From Cryptomeria japonica (taxonomy: Eukaryota > Streptophyta > Pinopsida > Cupressales > Cupressaceae): 64,000 bases of DNA. The notes beneath the pieces are model-generated. The model was not told the DNA's origin. It did not search any database and worked only from the letters and a program-made list of their open reading frames with translations. The stretch spans positions 171,700,361-171,764,360 of the forward strand of contig NC_081406.1 in the NCBI RefSeq assembly GCF_030272615.1, given 5' to 3'. Both the position numbers and the translations under genes were made by a program. Of this stretch, positions 38,100-47,906 are shown piece by piece. Positions within the stretch are counted from its first letter, which is position 1. The number at the start of each line of letters is the position of its first letter.

Positions 38100-38600
38100 C
38101 AAATCGGCTCATCTTGCATAAATTTTCCAGATGCGCTAAAACAGACTCCCGCTACGCTAAACTCTCCCCACGCGCTAGGCTGTTTTTCCTATGCACTAAT
38201 CTATTCACCCTATGTGCTAGACTAACTCTACATGCTAACTATTTCCTCCCATGCGCCACCTAACCTACCCTATGCGCTAGACTGACTCTACGCGCTAATC
38301 TATCCCTCCTAGGTGCTACTCATTTCACCCTATGCACTAGTTTAGCCCTACGCGCTAAACCCCCTTACCCATGCGAACCCCTGTGACCCCTATGCGCTAG
38401 GTCTACCCTACGCGCTAACCTGCTGACCCTACGCGCTACCCAACTATCGCTATGCGTTATTCTGCATCTATGCGCTAACCTCTATTTCTTATGTGCGACC
38501 CTATTTTATTCCGGACGCACCCCCTAAAATAAACTTGATGCAATACTTAAAAGTTCGTATGCGCTAATCTATGCCTTAGACGCGCTAAAACGCTAGACCT
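38100..38600 (-). repeat. TAGCGCAT phrase array 3 (antisense orientation)
   Basis: About 25 copies of ATGCGCTA or ACGCGCTA on the plus strand, i.e. TAGCGCAT and TAGCGCGT on the minus strand, in 500 bp with spacing near 20 bp. CAT and CGT forms often alternate. It is the same phrase as arrays 1 and 2 but inverted, so it keeps the same orientation relative to its own gene. Confidence 0.85.
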
Positions 38601-38823
38601 GAGTTTTAAAAATCAAAAAATGACTAAAAACAACCAAATCAAAAATCAAAAGAGGGTCAAAAACGTTGACTTACTGGTGGTCCATACGCGGCAGGTCTCC
38701 AGTACCTCCGAACGCGCTCAAAACGGTGTCTAGAATACGGAATTGGCATTTTCTCTGCAGACCAAATTCTCTTTCTCCAAAGTCAACAAGGCACAAATGA
38801 ATCAAATCAAAGCTCTTTTCCCC

Positions 38824-38831
38824 TTTTTATA
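38824..38831 (-). promoter_or_regulatory. TATA box for the antisense PMD gene
   Basis: The minus strand reads CCTATAAAAAGGGG. A start about 30 bp downstream (near 38795) would place the first in-frame ATG (38749) some 45 bases into the RNA. This is an internal promoter, separate from the LTRs. Confidence 0.6.
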
Positions 38832-38912
38832 GGAGGAAAATGAAATTAAGGTTAGCCAAACGGACCCGTAATATGGTCGCGGTCTCCCCTATCCCTTACA
38901 CGCTATACATTA

Positions 38913-39025
38913 TCGGGAGATGAATCAATTTACACACATTTTACATCAACGAAATCCTACACATCCAAGCAACTCATCATATCAAATCAAAAAATTTCAA
39001 ACAACAAAATTGATTCATCTCCCGA
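38913..39025. repeat. 19-bp perfect inverted repeat with 75-nt loop
   Basis: Arms 38913-38931 and 39007-39025 (TCGGGAGATGAATCAATT and its complement, plus one further pair). It lies between the antisense TATA box and the 3' LTR. It could be a stem-loop in the sense RNA or a protein-binding palindrome. Confidence 0.8.
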
Positions 39026-39186
39026 GGGGGCATCACCATCAAAATATTGAATCTGGGGCATCACACATCAAATCAAATCTGGAGCATAACATTGCAAATC
39101 AAAAAAGGGACACAAAAATTGCATTTGATCATAAATCATGAAAAGGCATCATTTTCTTTGAAATAACATGTGCACACACGTCACTT

Positions 39187-39201
39187 CAAAGAGGGGCAAA
39201 A
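39187..39201 (+). other. Element C polypurine tract
   Basis: CAAAGAGGGGCAAAA directly before the TG of the 3' LTR. Confidence 0.88.
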
Positions 39202-40679
39202 TGTAGACGTATAAAAATGACCATATTCCTAAATGAATATTTTATGTTCATTTCTCTATTTAATTAAATCCAATTTAATTAAATTATCCACATTCCTCTA
39301 TTTAATTAAGAAAATTACTCAATTAAATTCACTATACCCATTTAATGAATAAATCATTTTATTCAATTAAATCCCCCCTATCCACTTTTAATTAAATTCA
39401 AATTTAATTAAATAGTTATCCTAAATTAAATAAATCTAATTTATTTAATTGCAACCAAATTGAATAAATCATTTAATTCAATTAAATCCTATTATCCCTC
39501 CATCCACTTGCAAAATCCTACATCTCCCACTTGCCTTCCTAAACCCCTTTCTAATCCCTTCTAGACTCTTCTAATCGCTTCTAATTAGCCTAACCCATCT
39601 TCTAAACTTTGTCACATCCCTAAGAAAGGGGAGGTCACTTCTCAAACCCTCAAAGTCTTTGATAACCATTAAAGGCTTCCAACCTTCAACCACTAAATTC
39701 CTCAAAGTCTTTGATAACCATTAAAGGCTTCAAGCCTTCAACCACTTAATTCCCCAAAGTCTTCATAACCATTAATGGTTAACTCAAACCCTCTTACATG
39801 GTTAAATTATTTCTTTTAACTCGACCTTTATCCAACCCAAGGGTCTCATCAGGCCTTTAATGCTTTGACCATGATTATCTCTTAATCATTTGCACAAAGG
39901 TTTATTCTTGGATTAACTCTTAATCCAATGGGTAATCTTAACTTAGACTTGACCCTTACCCTCTAGATAACCATAAGGTCTTCTCAGGCATTTAATGTCT
40001 CCAACCCCTTCTCCCAACCCAACCCTATGTTGACACTTGTCACCATTTCATTGGTACAAATTGCAAACATGGATCCCCAACTTTCAAACTCAACCCTTGA
40101 TCAACTCTTTTAATCCTAACCATCCATTGCCCTGTTTTTGCTATAAATAGAGCTCTCATTCCTCCATTTTGAATCATCCTCCAAATTTGCAGTATCACAC
40201 TTATGCTCAAATACATTTAAGCTTTCATATATCATTTTTATGCTCATCATTTTAGCCTCTTTTAAATCAAGAATTAGTCTAAATATGCATGTTTAGAATA
40301 CTTTCTTTATCATTTAGCTCAATCATAGACTAAATATATCATGTTAGGATAGTATTCATACTAACCTTGTTATCTTATAATTTAATTTATTGCATTTCTA
40401 GAATCATTCATAGCTTAAGATGCATTTCATTTTAAAATCTATCAAAGCATCCCTCATTCTTACATTTGCCATCCCTAAACAATTTTGCTCAGTGATCTGA
40501 GAGCAAAAACATTGGTTTGAGGGACATTGTGAGATAGAGAACCATGGGACCAACCTTGGGAAGCTGAGTAATACTGTATTACTCCATAGCTTGCACCAAG
40601 AAGTCCTATGTGTGTGTGGACAAGTCTTTTAGAATATTTTCACATATTGAGTTCTATCGACCCACTTTTCCCGTATACA
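39202..40679 (+). repeat. Element C 3' LTR
   Basis: 1478 bp, collinear with 22439-23918. The differences seen are nearly all single-base and mostly transitions. TATA box at 40142-40150, 52-bp tandem repeat at 39648-39783. Followed by the ACTAT target duplication. Confidence 0.93.
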
Positions 40680-40850
40680 ACTATGACACAAGAGATGAGC
40701 ACCATTGATGCAATGGAATAATTAGCCTTCCAGATGAAGATCGAGAGTGAAATTGTTACCTCACTTCTTGAGTCATGGTCCTCAGACATGAAGAATTTTA
40801 TGCAAAACTTTAAATCTCTTTTTGAGAAGTTTCACTCCTTATTGTCATGA

Positions 40851-41104
40851 ACATATACTCTGTTTTCATATTATGCAAAAAAAGGGAATATTTTGCATTA
40901 CTTTGTCATTGTTGGCAAAGGAGGAGTAGTGTATTAAAATTTTGGCGAGTATTAACATTTCATGCAGATACTTTTAATTTTTGCAAAGGGACTAGTGTAT
41001 ATGCTTAGGGGGAGTAATTTTGATTATGGCATTTGTTTTTGTTTTGTAAGCACTTAGATGTCAAAATTTTCCTAAGTGTTGCCATCAATGCCAAAGGGGG
41101 AGAT
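40851..41104 (+). other. Element B 3' untranslated region and polypurine tract
   Basis: Follows the end of ORF2. AAAGGGGGAGAT at 41093-41104 is the polypurine tract before the 3' LTR; the same sequence is found in element D. No gene. Confidence 0.75.
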
Positions 41105-42236
41105 TGTTGGTATTTTGTTGATCTTTAGTTATGATTGTCATTGAGGGACACACACTTATTTAATGTATGAGTTATTCTCAACCGGTGGTTGTTCCAACCG
41201 GTATTGTATGTCATTAAATGTATAGTCTTTGTTTGTTGAACACTATCGGTGTTTTGTAGAAGATGCTTACTAGTCACAACATGACCAAAGAGCCCAAGCA
41301 GTATGAAGATCTCAAGCGGAATGAAGACCCCGAGCGGTAGTTAATCTTTTGGTTGGAATACTACGCTCCAATTTTCTAGTCTTCATTTGTCAACCGGTAA
41401 TCGATATATTGTATTAAACTGGTATAATTGTAATGTGTGATGAGTTATCATCCACCGACACTTTGGTGGTGTTTCTGTGTCATATTACCAAATGTGTCTA
41501 GATGCACTATACCTAGGAAATTGTAGTATAATCTTATTGGAGTGACATGAAATCAGGTTCCTATATGAGGACATCATGTCTAGGGTTTTAAATAAGTTGT
41601 TGTGTGTGAATGTTGGAAAGAAGATTAGGTATGTGCGATAAAAGGTCTCTCACAACAAAGATAGAGAGTGAAAAATATAGAAGACTAAAGTAATTATAGA
41701 ATTCTTTAATAGGGAGTTATCAAGGATCTAACCAAGCATTTTGTGCTACTATCTAGATCATTCACTTGTTGATTACTAATATCTTTGACAAGTTTGAAAC
41801 CCTTAATCGAGTAGGCCCAGCCAAGCCTATTGTAAATCCTCTAACAAGGTGTTTCACAATTGTGGATCTGAATTCCTCTAATAGGTTATTCTTTAATAGG
41901 ACTTATCTCCTAACAAAGATATGGATTCCTAACAGGATCTTTTCTAGTGAAGAAAATTGTAAGGCCTTAACCGGTCTGGTTACTATTTTGTAGATAGTTT
42001 ACTTGTGAGTTTTACTCACCATGATTTTTCCCATTTGGGTTTCCACATCAAAACATCTTGTGTTATGGTGATTTTTCTTCTATGGGTGAATGCTTTATTT
42101 TCTATTTGGCTTCTTTATGTTTTAACCGGTTTATTGTTTAATCTGCTACATCGGTCTACAGTTAAACTGCTTAAGAGATTGTTTAAGTTTTGGGGTATAC
42201 TAATTCACACCCCCCCCCCACTCTTAGTATTCATCA
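41105..42236 (+). repeat. Element B 3' LTR
   Basis: 1132 bp, matches 16509-17656. It ends ATTCATCA after a C-run at 42211-42219 and is followed by the CACAA target duplication (42237-42241). Confidence 0.88.
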
Positions 42237-42241
42237 CACAA

Positions 42242-42872
42242 AATGATTGGTTACCTTCAAAATGACTTTAAATTATCCTCTGAACATCCACCAAAAACTT
42301 TCCAATGGGTGCAGATCAATATGAAGAAATAAAACCACAATATGCTTCAGATTTCACTCATGAAATGCAAGGAAAACGTTGAATCTTTATTGCAATTTTT
42401 TTTCTCATACATCAACCTTCAAATCAACATCAGAAACCTCTCCACATGTGAGAATGAGGTTTTTAAACATATTTTGACCCCCCAAACCAAAAACAACTCT
42501 CATAACTACCTAAGAACCAGCTAGCCATAGGAACCCACCATTTGAATGTGTGAAATTGACAATACTTGGCATTTTGTCCTTATATAATCAAGAAACTCAA
42601 TCTAATGATTTGAACACTCTTAAAACATCATATGGACCCCATTTTCACACTTACCATGCCTTCTTAACATTTATTACATAAATTTGCTCATTTGACAACA
42701 TTGATACAATTTTGACACAAATAGATAACTTGACTCAACTTGACTCAACCATGACAAATATTGGCTTTACATGCCTTATTACATTGTTTTAGGTCTCAAA
42801 TGACCCTCATTACATCCATCCATTCTTTATAGACACAGAAAACCTTATAGGCCCTTTAGGTGCTCTTGCACC
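42242..42872 (-). repeat. Family A right LTR, second part
   Basis: Resumes the LTR interrupted at 16508, collinear with 12689-13327. It ends TTGCACCA, the outer edge of composite A. Confidence 0.83.
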
Positions 42873-43280
42873 AATTTACAAGGTATATGACACCTTAATC
42901 CTAATAAAACATTGTTGAGGCTCCTAAAAACCCACTTGACTAATCTTCCTTCTCCAAAATATTATAAATCTCACAATTCTAAGTAATGAAATCTCTCATT
43001 TTATCATCGCATGCTTGGTCATGCCATTGGTGAATGTAATGCCTTTAAGAGAGAGATATGAATTTTTTTTAACGATTCTATTATTCACATGAAAAGTTAC
43101 ATTGAGTTTTATTTGTCTTGCCCCTCATAATTAATCAAGCCCTTATCTATTATGTTGATCCTCACTATGTGATATTAATAGCCCTTTATCGATTCTCATT
43201 GCCATTCATGGTGGAAAATGTCAAATTCAACCATTTTTCATCTTGGATAGCAACATAATAGTCTCTAGTGTAGTTGTCAT
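42873..43280. other. AT-rich spacer, nothing recognised
   Basis: About 400 bp between composite A and the copia relic. No open frame or repeat of note. Confidence 0.5.
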
Positions 43281-44892
43281 TGTTGCAAACTTGACTTGTG
43301 TTGCTTATTGTCATTGATGTCACTATGTGTGGTTTAGATGTTATAAGTGGCTCAAAAGTGAGTATTCAAGTGTTGTTGTGTGATCTGGTGTTGATGTTAA
43401 GTAGGTATGATATTTTTCCCAAAGCCTGGTGTAGAAGTTTCAATATACAGGAAATAGTATTTATATATAAGAAACAGTATTTATATGCAGGAAAGAGTAT
43501 TTAATGTCTTAATGGAAGAATGCCTTGCATTCCTCTGGTTCTTGATGTTTGTGACATGTAGTTCTATATACAATATCTATGTTTTGTGGATGTTTCATTG
43601 TCATGTTTTTTGGTTCTTAGTTGCTCAAATGGTGTAGTTGGTTATGGTGATTTTCTAACAGTGAAGTCAACTATCAAGAATCGTCCAGAGAATTCTTTGC
43701 ATTGCTTCATTTTTTTTATTCAATTTTTGTGGCCTGGAGAACATGTTCATATGGTTTGTGTAGTGTTCTAGTTCATTTTTCTAGTGTTGGTTTGATCGGC
43801 ATGTGAAATTATATTTGTATGTGTTTAGTGTTGTCAACTATTTTGGTCTCTGGTTGATTGAGGTGGGGTATATTAGTTGGATCATGTTCTTTTGGTCAAA
43901 ATATGCATTGGATATTGATTTGTAATGTTTATATGGGTCTCATAGTGGTGTGTGTAGATCCACATTGAGTATTTTGCATTAGGTGATGAATTTGGATGAC
44001 TGGTTAATGTGTTTCATTATTACTCTACACAGTACAGTTGATGCCGACTTTGGAGGATGTGTTAGTGTGTATGGTTCATTGGAATTATTTTATAAGGATT
44101 TGTTTTTATGTTTTTGGGTTCCCTTTATCTCGTGGAGTGGATCGTGTTATTTTTTACTGGTTTAGGTAGCCTAATTTATGTAATATTGTATAATTTGTTT
44201 GTGGTCAACCTAGTTGGGTGTTTTTATGAACGATCTTGTAAGATGTGCAATTGTATGAGTTGATGTATGGAGTGTGTGTAAATTTATGTGAAGTGGATGT
44301 GAATGACATGCAAAAATATTTGGTGTAGCAAAAGTGTGAAAGTCAATTTGTGAAGAGATTTGATGATAATATCTTCAGTGTGACCATATTTGACATCAAA
44401 TATGTTTGTCATGATATTGATCACTTGACATAGTGGTTCAAGGATAATTTCATGATCAATAGATCTTGTTCATTTAAATTAATCTATTCGCTATACTTGT
44501 TGGAAGATGGTGAGTTCCTTTGGGCAACTTGTGCAGTCCTTTGTATCTTTCCTTGAGATAGTGCATCTCTATAATCCAAGTCCATTATATCTTGTCCTAA
44601 AGTTGTGTGAATTAGTATTGCAATTCCAATTAGGTACAACGAGCCCCTTGGCTCTGAGCCTAAAAATTTATAATTAAATTCCTATTGTGAGTGTGATTCT
44701 CACCTTGGTTTTTCCCTAGTTAGGGTTTTCCACATAAATTTGGTGTTCATATGTTTATTGTGCTTTGTGCTTTCATGTTTCATAATTGCAGTAATAAGTT
44801 AATTGTGTTTTGAAGTTTAAAAGATTAGAAGTAGAATATTTTAAGATCGAGAATGATTCACCTCTCCTCTTAGTGTTGTGGTGTGTTCAACA
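43281..44892 (+). repeat. Probable 5' LTR of the copia relic
   Basis: Starts TGTTGCAAACTTGAC and ends GTTCAACA next to a primer-site relic. With no second LTR to compare, the limits rest on the terminal TG/CA and the position of the gag. Confidence 0.5.
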
Positions 44893-44961
44893 ATTGGTTT
44901 CGAAGAAAGGTTCCTCATAGAGAAGCTTAACCACTTGAGGAAGATTAAGAATCACTTAGGA

Positions 44962-45556
44962 ATTTAATTTTAAAGCATCAAAGTTTGATCGCACAAATTA
45001 CTCTTGTTGGAAGGAAAGGATGGAATATCATTTGGAATCTCTACCAATTGGAATATGAGATATTATAAAGAATGGGTATACTAATCTCATAAATGGTCCT
45101 CAAACTCTAGATGAGATCAAGCCACATGAGAATAATGCAAAGGCTAGAGTTGCAATTATCGGTTACTTGAGTGATCTATTATTTTCTAAGATTTTGGGGT
45201 TGAAGTCTGCTAAATAAATCTAGGAAAAATTGGGTAATGTATATGAAGGTGATTTGAAGACAAAGCAAGTCAATTTGACAAATCTAAAGCAAAAATTTAA
45301 GAACCAAAGGATGTCTGATGATGAGAACATTGAAGGTTATCTACACTGAGTAAATGATATTGTGAGTGAAATTAGGGCTATTGGTATAAAATTAGAAGAA
45401 AGTGAAGTTGTGAGAAAAGTGATGTTAACACTACCTAAATGCTACAAACCTAAGAAATACGACATTGATGAAAGTCATGATATGGACAAATACACTTTGG
45501 ATCAACTCTATGGTTCTCTCTATGGCTTTTACATTGTTGATCTAGATGATTTGTGA
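44962..45556 (+). pseudogene. Copia relic gag fragment
   Basis: Encodes the SKFDRTNYSCWKERMEY motif of copia gag N-termini, then a UBN2-type domain (TLPKCYKPKKYDIDE region). In-frame stops occur near 45056, 45216, 45222 and 45348. The zinc knuckle and protease that should follow are gone. Confidence 0.75.
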
Positions 45557-45739
45557 AAAGATAAGAAAGAAGCAGCATTCAAAGATACCAAGAAGATTGA
45601 AGATGAACCTAAATAAATTAATTACATGGATCCAAATGTGAAATCAAAACAAGAAGTTCCAAGAGATTATTTGCAGAAGGAATAAGAACTAATGGAAATT
45701 TCTACTATGTGAAGGATAACAGTGGAAGCAATTGTTTCC

Positions 45740-46512
45740 TGGTGTAGAGAAATGAATGTTGGTTGTGGCACAAAAGGATGGGAGATATCAAATTTGACAA
45801 TATGGTGAAGATCAATTCTACTCATGTTGTGAGAGGTTTGCTAAAGATTATTGAACTTGTTGATATTGTGTGCAAAGAATGTTAGATGGGAAAGCAAAAA
45901 AAGAGGAGATTCAAGAACAAGGAGTATTTTACTTTAAAGCCTTTTAAATTGATACATATATATTTATGTGGACCTACAAGGACAAGAGGATTGAATTGTG
46001 AAAGGTATTTATGTTGCTTATTGATGATTATTCTAGAATGACATGGGTTACTTTCTTGAAAGAAAAAATTGAAGCATTAGAAAAGTTTAAAGTATTCAAG
46101 TCTATGGTTGAGAATCAAGTAAATGCTAAGATTAAATGTTTAAGGTTAAGGAGAGATGAGAAAGATCTAGCGAAGTTTGATGCAAGGTCAGATGATAGAT
46201 GAAGAAATATTTTTGGGATATTCTACAAGGAGTAAGGCATATCGATGTTACAACAAGAGATTGAAAAATATTATGGACAATACAAATGTCAAAGTTAGTG
46301 AAGAATGGTATCAAATTGAGACTATACCTAAATTTAAAATTAACATAGACATTATCCCTATTGTTACAGAAGAGAAGGATACTCCAAAAGATAAAGAAGA
46401 AACAAGTGCAGAAGAAAAAGAACTTGAAGTGAAGCACTTGGGCGTACTTCCACTTAAAGCTCAATCAGAGGAAGAAGAGAAGGAAATTTATAAAGGTTGT
46501 TTGTTTATTTGA
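45740..46512 (+). pseudogene. Copia relic pre-integrase and integrase fragments
   Basis: A pre-integrase zinc motif (LWHKRMGDIKFDNMVKI) near 45760, the start of the integrase core (LLIDDYSRMTWVTFL) at 46011, then an abrupt join near 46140-46170 to the KAYRCYNKRLKNI segment that normally lies past the catalytic Glu. The middle of the integrase core is therefore deleted, and a frame change occurs between the pieces. Confidence 0.75.
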
Positions 46513-46515
46513 ATG

Positions 46516-47589
46516 CTTTCTTGTGTTTTATTTGATTTATGCAACTAACCTTTTTCCTATTTTTCCCCCTCTTCATTTTAGCACGACTGATGGGATGCCA
46601 AGTCCCTAAAATTTAACATTTTTTGCAAGTTTTTGTGAAAGATTATCGCAGGTCACGAATTGACGTCTCTATCCTAGATCATTGTCTATGCCTACTCGTC
46701 GATGTTTGTGCTCCTAGAATAGCGTCTTTGCTTTTAGAATGATGTCTCTGTTATTTTAAATTTTCTCTCCTAACAGTGTTTTTGCAATAACTATAGATTG
46801 ATGTCTCTCTCTACAGATCGACATTTGCACTTTAGTTTCATCATCTTTGTCAACTTGAATCACCATCTATGTTTAATTAGTTTTTCTTTGCAACCCTTTA
46901 TTTCTAGCAGAAATTTCTCTTAAAAGTCCAAAAAAAATCATAAATTAATAAAAAGTACAAAAATACAATTTCGGTTTAATTGTTATTTCCCTGAAATCAT
47001 TTTTTTCTAGTTTTTAGTTAAATCTTTGCACATTTTAGGATTTTTTAGCTCACTGGTTTTTTATAGAACATGCTTTGGCGTCTATGCAGATGTTGCAATG
47101 TTTGCATTAACATATTGGCATTTTTGCCTAACGATTTTACCGCTCTTTCTTTTTTTTTACAAATTTTCATTTTTGAACTAATTGTTTTAACATAGAAACT
47201 AAATCGGTGTCTGCGCCCAAACTTCAACCTCTCCACTTCAAGTTTTTTTATTTCAGATTTTTGCTAATCTCTTGTGTTCCAATATTTTCCCTTGTCAAAG
47301 ACCACAAATTCAAACTATTAATTGTTCTTATAGAATGATTGTCGAAGGAAATATATTTTGAGCGTGTTTAGATGTTTTGTCTTAAATTTGCAAACATTTC
47401 ATTTGGTGCTTAAAAGGAATCATTATCTTTTGTGTCTTGTGCACTTGCACATTTGTAGGATGAACCTACCATTACACCGAGTATCCTCTCCTCTCACCTT
47501 TATGGACCTTAGGTGAAAGAGAAAGGTAATTAACAACACCCAATTTTTCTATTTGAGTAGAGAATCACCTCTTGGGGGCCTCATCAACT
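46516..47589. repeat. Region with a GACGTCTMTGC-like phrase repeat
   Basis: No gene is recognised. Between about 46660 and 47230 a short phrase recurs: GACGTCTCTATC, GATGTTTGTGC, GCGTCTTTGC, GATGTCTCTGTT, GATGTCTCTCTC, GCGTCTATGC, GGTGTCTGCGC. The layout is like the phrase arrays of element C's leader, so it may be the leader of another lost gypsy element. Confidence 0.5.
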
Positions 47590-47906
47590 CAAGAGCTAAA
47601 GAAAATTAAATCCTTGCCAGATATCATAGCATCATTGTCAACGAGGAGGAATTTTGGAGACAAAGGTTGAGAGCTTTGTGGCTTTCTTCGGGGGATAAAA
47701 ACACCAAATACTTCCATATGGATACTATGAAACACAAAGTTGCAAATAGAATATCCCAGTTGGTGAGAGATGGAAATATCACTAAAAAAGAGGAGATGGC
47801 TACTGAGGTTGTTCGCCTTTTTACTGCTCTTTTGATTGTTGAGTCTAATCTCTATCTGAGAAGTCAGGATTCTTTGTTTGAAAATATTTTGAATGTTATT
47901 GGGACT
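47590..47906 (+). pseudogene. LINE ORF2 fragment
   Basis: Encodes FWRQRLRALWLSSGDKNTKYFH followed by a KVANRISQL segment, the conserved stretch between the endonuclease and RT of plant L1-type LINEs. The reading frame is open to the junction with element E at 47906. The RT itself is not present. Confidence 0.75.

Larger units (their letters stand above)
37635..38674 (-). other. Predicted intron of the antisense PMD gene
   Basis: 1040 bp from GTAAGT (38674-38669) to TTGACAG (ending 37635). The flanking exons are in the same phase. The intron contains the inverted TAGCGCAT array and a ~37-bp tandem repeat. The splice sites are read from consensus only; no transcript evidence is available. Confidence 0.6.
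35664..38749 (-). pseudogene. Antisense plant mobile domain (PMD) gene carried by element C, two predicted exons
   Basis: Predicted exon 1 is 38749-38675 (ATG plus 25 codons), ending at a GTAAGT donor. Exon 2 is 37634-35664, preceded by a TTGACAG acceptor. Joining them keeps the frame. Exon 2 encodes the aminotransferase-like plant mobile domain: MPRFTVNRGLLTTLAERW, then TNTFHFATGEMIVTPEDCYKI, a strong PMD signature (about 37400-37515). The domain continues to about 36550. Then come an acidic Asp/Glu/Gly run (about 36420-36480), an Arg/Gly-rich stretch, and a short predicted coiled coil. About 17 stops interrupt it (first at 37629-37631), all TAG, TAA or TGA where a C-to-T change suffices; no frameshift in 2 kb. 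PMD proteins occur in plant hosts and in transposons; MAIN/MAIL host relatives act in silencing. Function here is unknown. Confidence 0.8.
38750..39186. other. Antisense promoter region and sense 3' untranslated region of element C
   Basis: Holds the antisense TATA box, the inverted repeat and a G-rich word CCCGAGGGGGCATC at 39021-39034 that resembles a second polypurine tract. No protein is seen. Confidence 0.55.
22439..40679 (+). mobile_element. Element C: 18.2-kb Tat-lineage Ty3/gypsy retrotransposon with an antisense gene
   Basis: LTRs 22439-23918 and 39202-40679 differ at roughly two dozen positions by eye (about 98% identical), mostly transitions. Exact ACTAT duplications flank the element (22434-22438, 40680-40684). 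Primer site TGGCGCCCACCGTGGGGC and polypurine tract CAAAGAGGGGCAAAA are in place. The sense strand encodes gag-protease-RT-RNase H-second RNase H-integrase in one frame (26844-34295) with 19 in-frame stops and no frameshift. The extra, archaeal-like RNase H after the normal one, the G-patch-like segment and the size mark the plant Tat lineage. The antisense strand of the 3' region carries a spliced-looking PMD gene. It is inserted in ORF2 of element B and is the youngest large insertion of this nest. Confidence 0.93.
19453..40850 (+). pseudogene. Element B ORF2: long unrecognised protein, split by element C
   Basis: The ATG at 19453 corresponds to the ATG at 54444 in element D. Coding runs to 22438, is interrupted by the 18.2-kb element C, and its last ~55 codons lie at 40685-40850 (TGA). 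Parts in order: an unknown globular N-terminal region (about 380 residues) ending in a YFPGIGDVQWSTD-type motif; a basic, Lys/Arg-rich linker near 20660-20820; a second globular region (20870-21300); a long Glu/Lys-rich charged helix (21430-21700); and a C-terminal coiled coil. Stops at 19798, 20272, 20590 and 21308 and a shift in the A-run near 20670 disable it. I do not recognise the family. An envelope-like third ORF, as carried by some copia elements, is one possibility. Confidence 0.65.
16509..42236 (+). mobile_element. Element B: non-autonomous LTR retrotransposon, split by element C
   Basis: LTRs at 16509-17656 and 41105-42236, initiator-Met-type primer site, polypurine tract at 41093-41104, and a near-exact 5-bp target duplication (AACAA/CACAA). 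Without element C it is about 7.5 kb, nearly the same as its relative D (51632-59081, 7450 bp). It encodes a coiled-coil, multi-zinc-knuckle ORF1 and a long unrecognised ORF2 but no protease, integrase, RT or RNase H. It would need enzymes from an autonomous relative, probably copia-like judging by the primer site and gag style. Confidence 0.85.
1251..42872 (-). mobile_element. Composite Ty3/gypsy retrotransposon (family A), LTR-interior-LTR-interior-LTR
   Basis: Three copies of a ~1.6-kb LTR (1251-9548 interrupted, 11715-13327, 15547-42872 interrupted) alternate with two short interiors (9549-11714 and 13328-15546). On the minus strand each interior has an initiator-Met-type primer site next to the right-hand LTR and a polypurine tract next to the left-hand LTR. 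Both interiors encode only a gag and an aspartic protease. RT, RNase H and integrase are absent from both copies. The five bases outside the outer LTRs do not match (TATTA versus ATTTA), which fits unequal LTR-LTR recombination rather than one simple insertion. The element is interrupted by a copia element in the first LTR and by B (with C inside) in the third. Confidence 0.8.
43281..46515 (+). mobile_element. Degenerate Ty1/copia relic with long 5' LTR, 3' end missing
   Basis: A probable 5' LTR (43281-44892) ends ...GTGTTCAACA and is followed by a decayed initiator-Met-like primer site (TTGGTTTCGAAG). After it come pieces of copia gag, pre-integrase and integrase, with large internal deletions. 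No RT, polypurine tract or 3' LTR was found. It is one of the oldest elements in the window. Confidence 0.7.

Noticed and set aside
38675-38685. ATG at 38685 (minus) as the PMD start codon
   Set aside because: It would give an 11-nt first exon that shifts the frame after splicing; the upstream ATG at 38749 keeps the frame and is the first ATG in frame after the TATA box.
43281-44165. Several open frames on the plus strand as host genes
   Set aside because: They are short, lack family motifs and lie inside the probable LTR of the copia relic.
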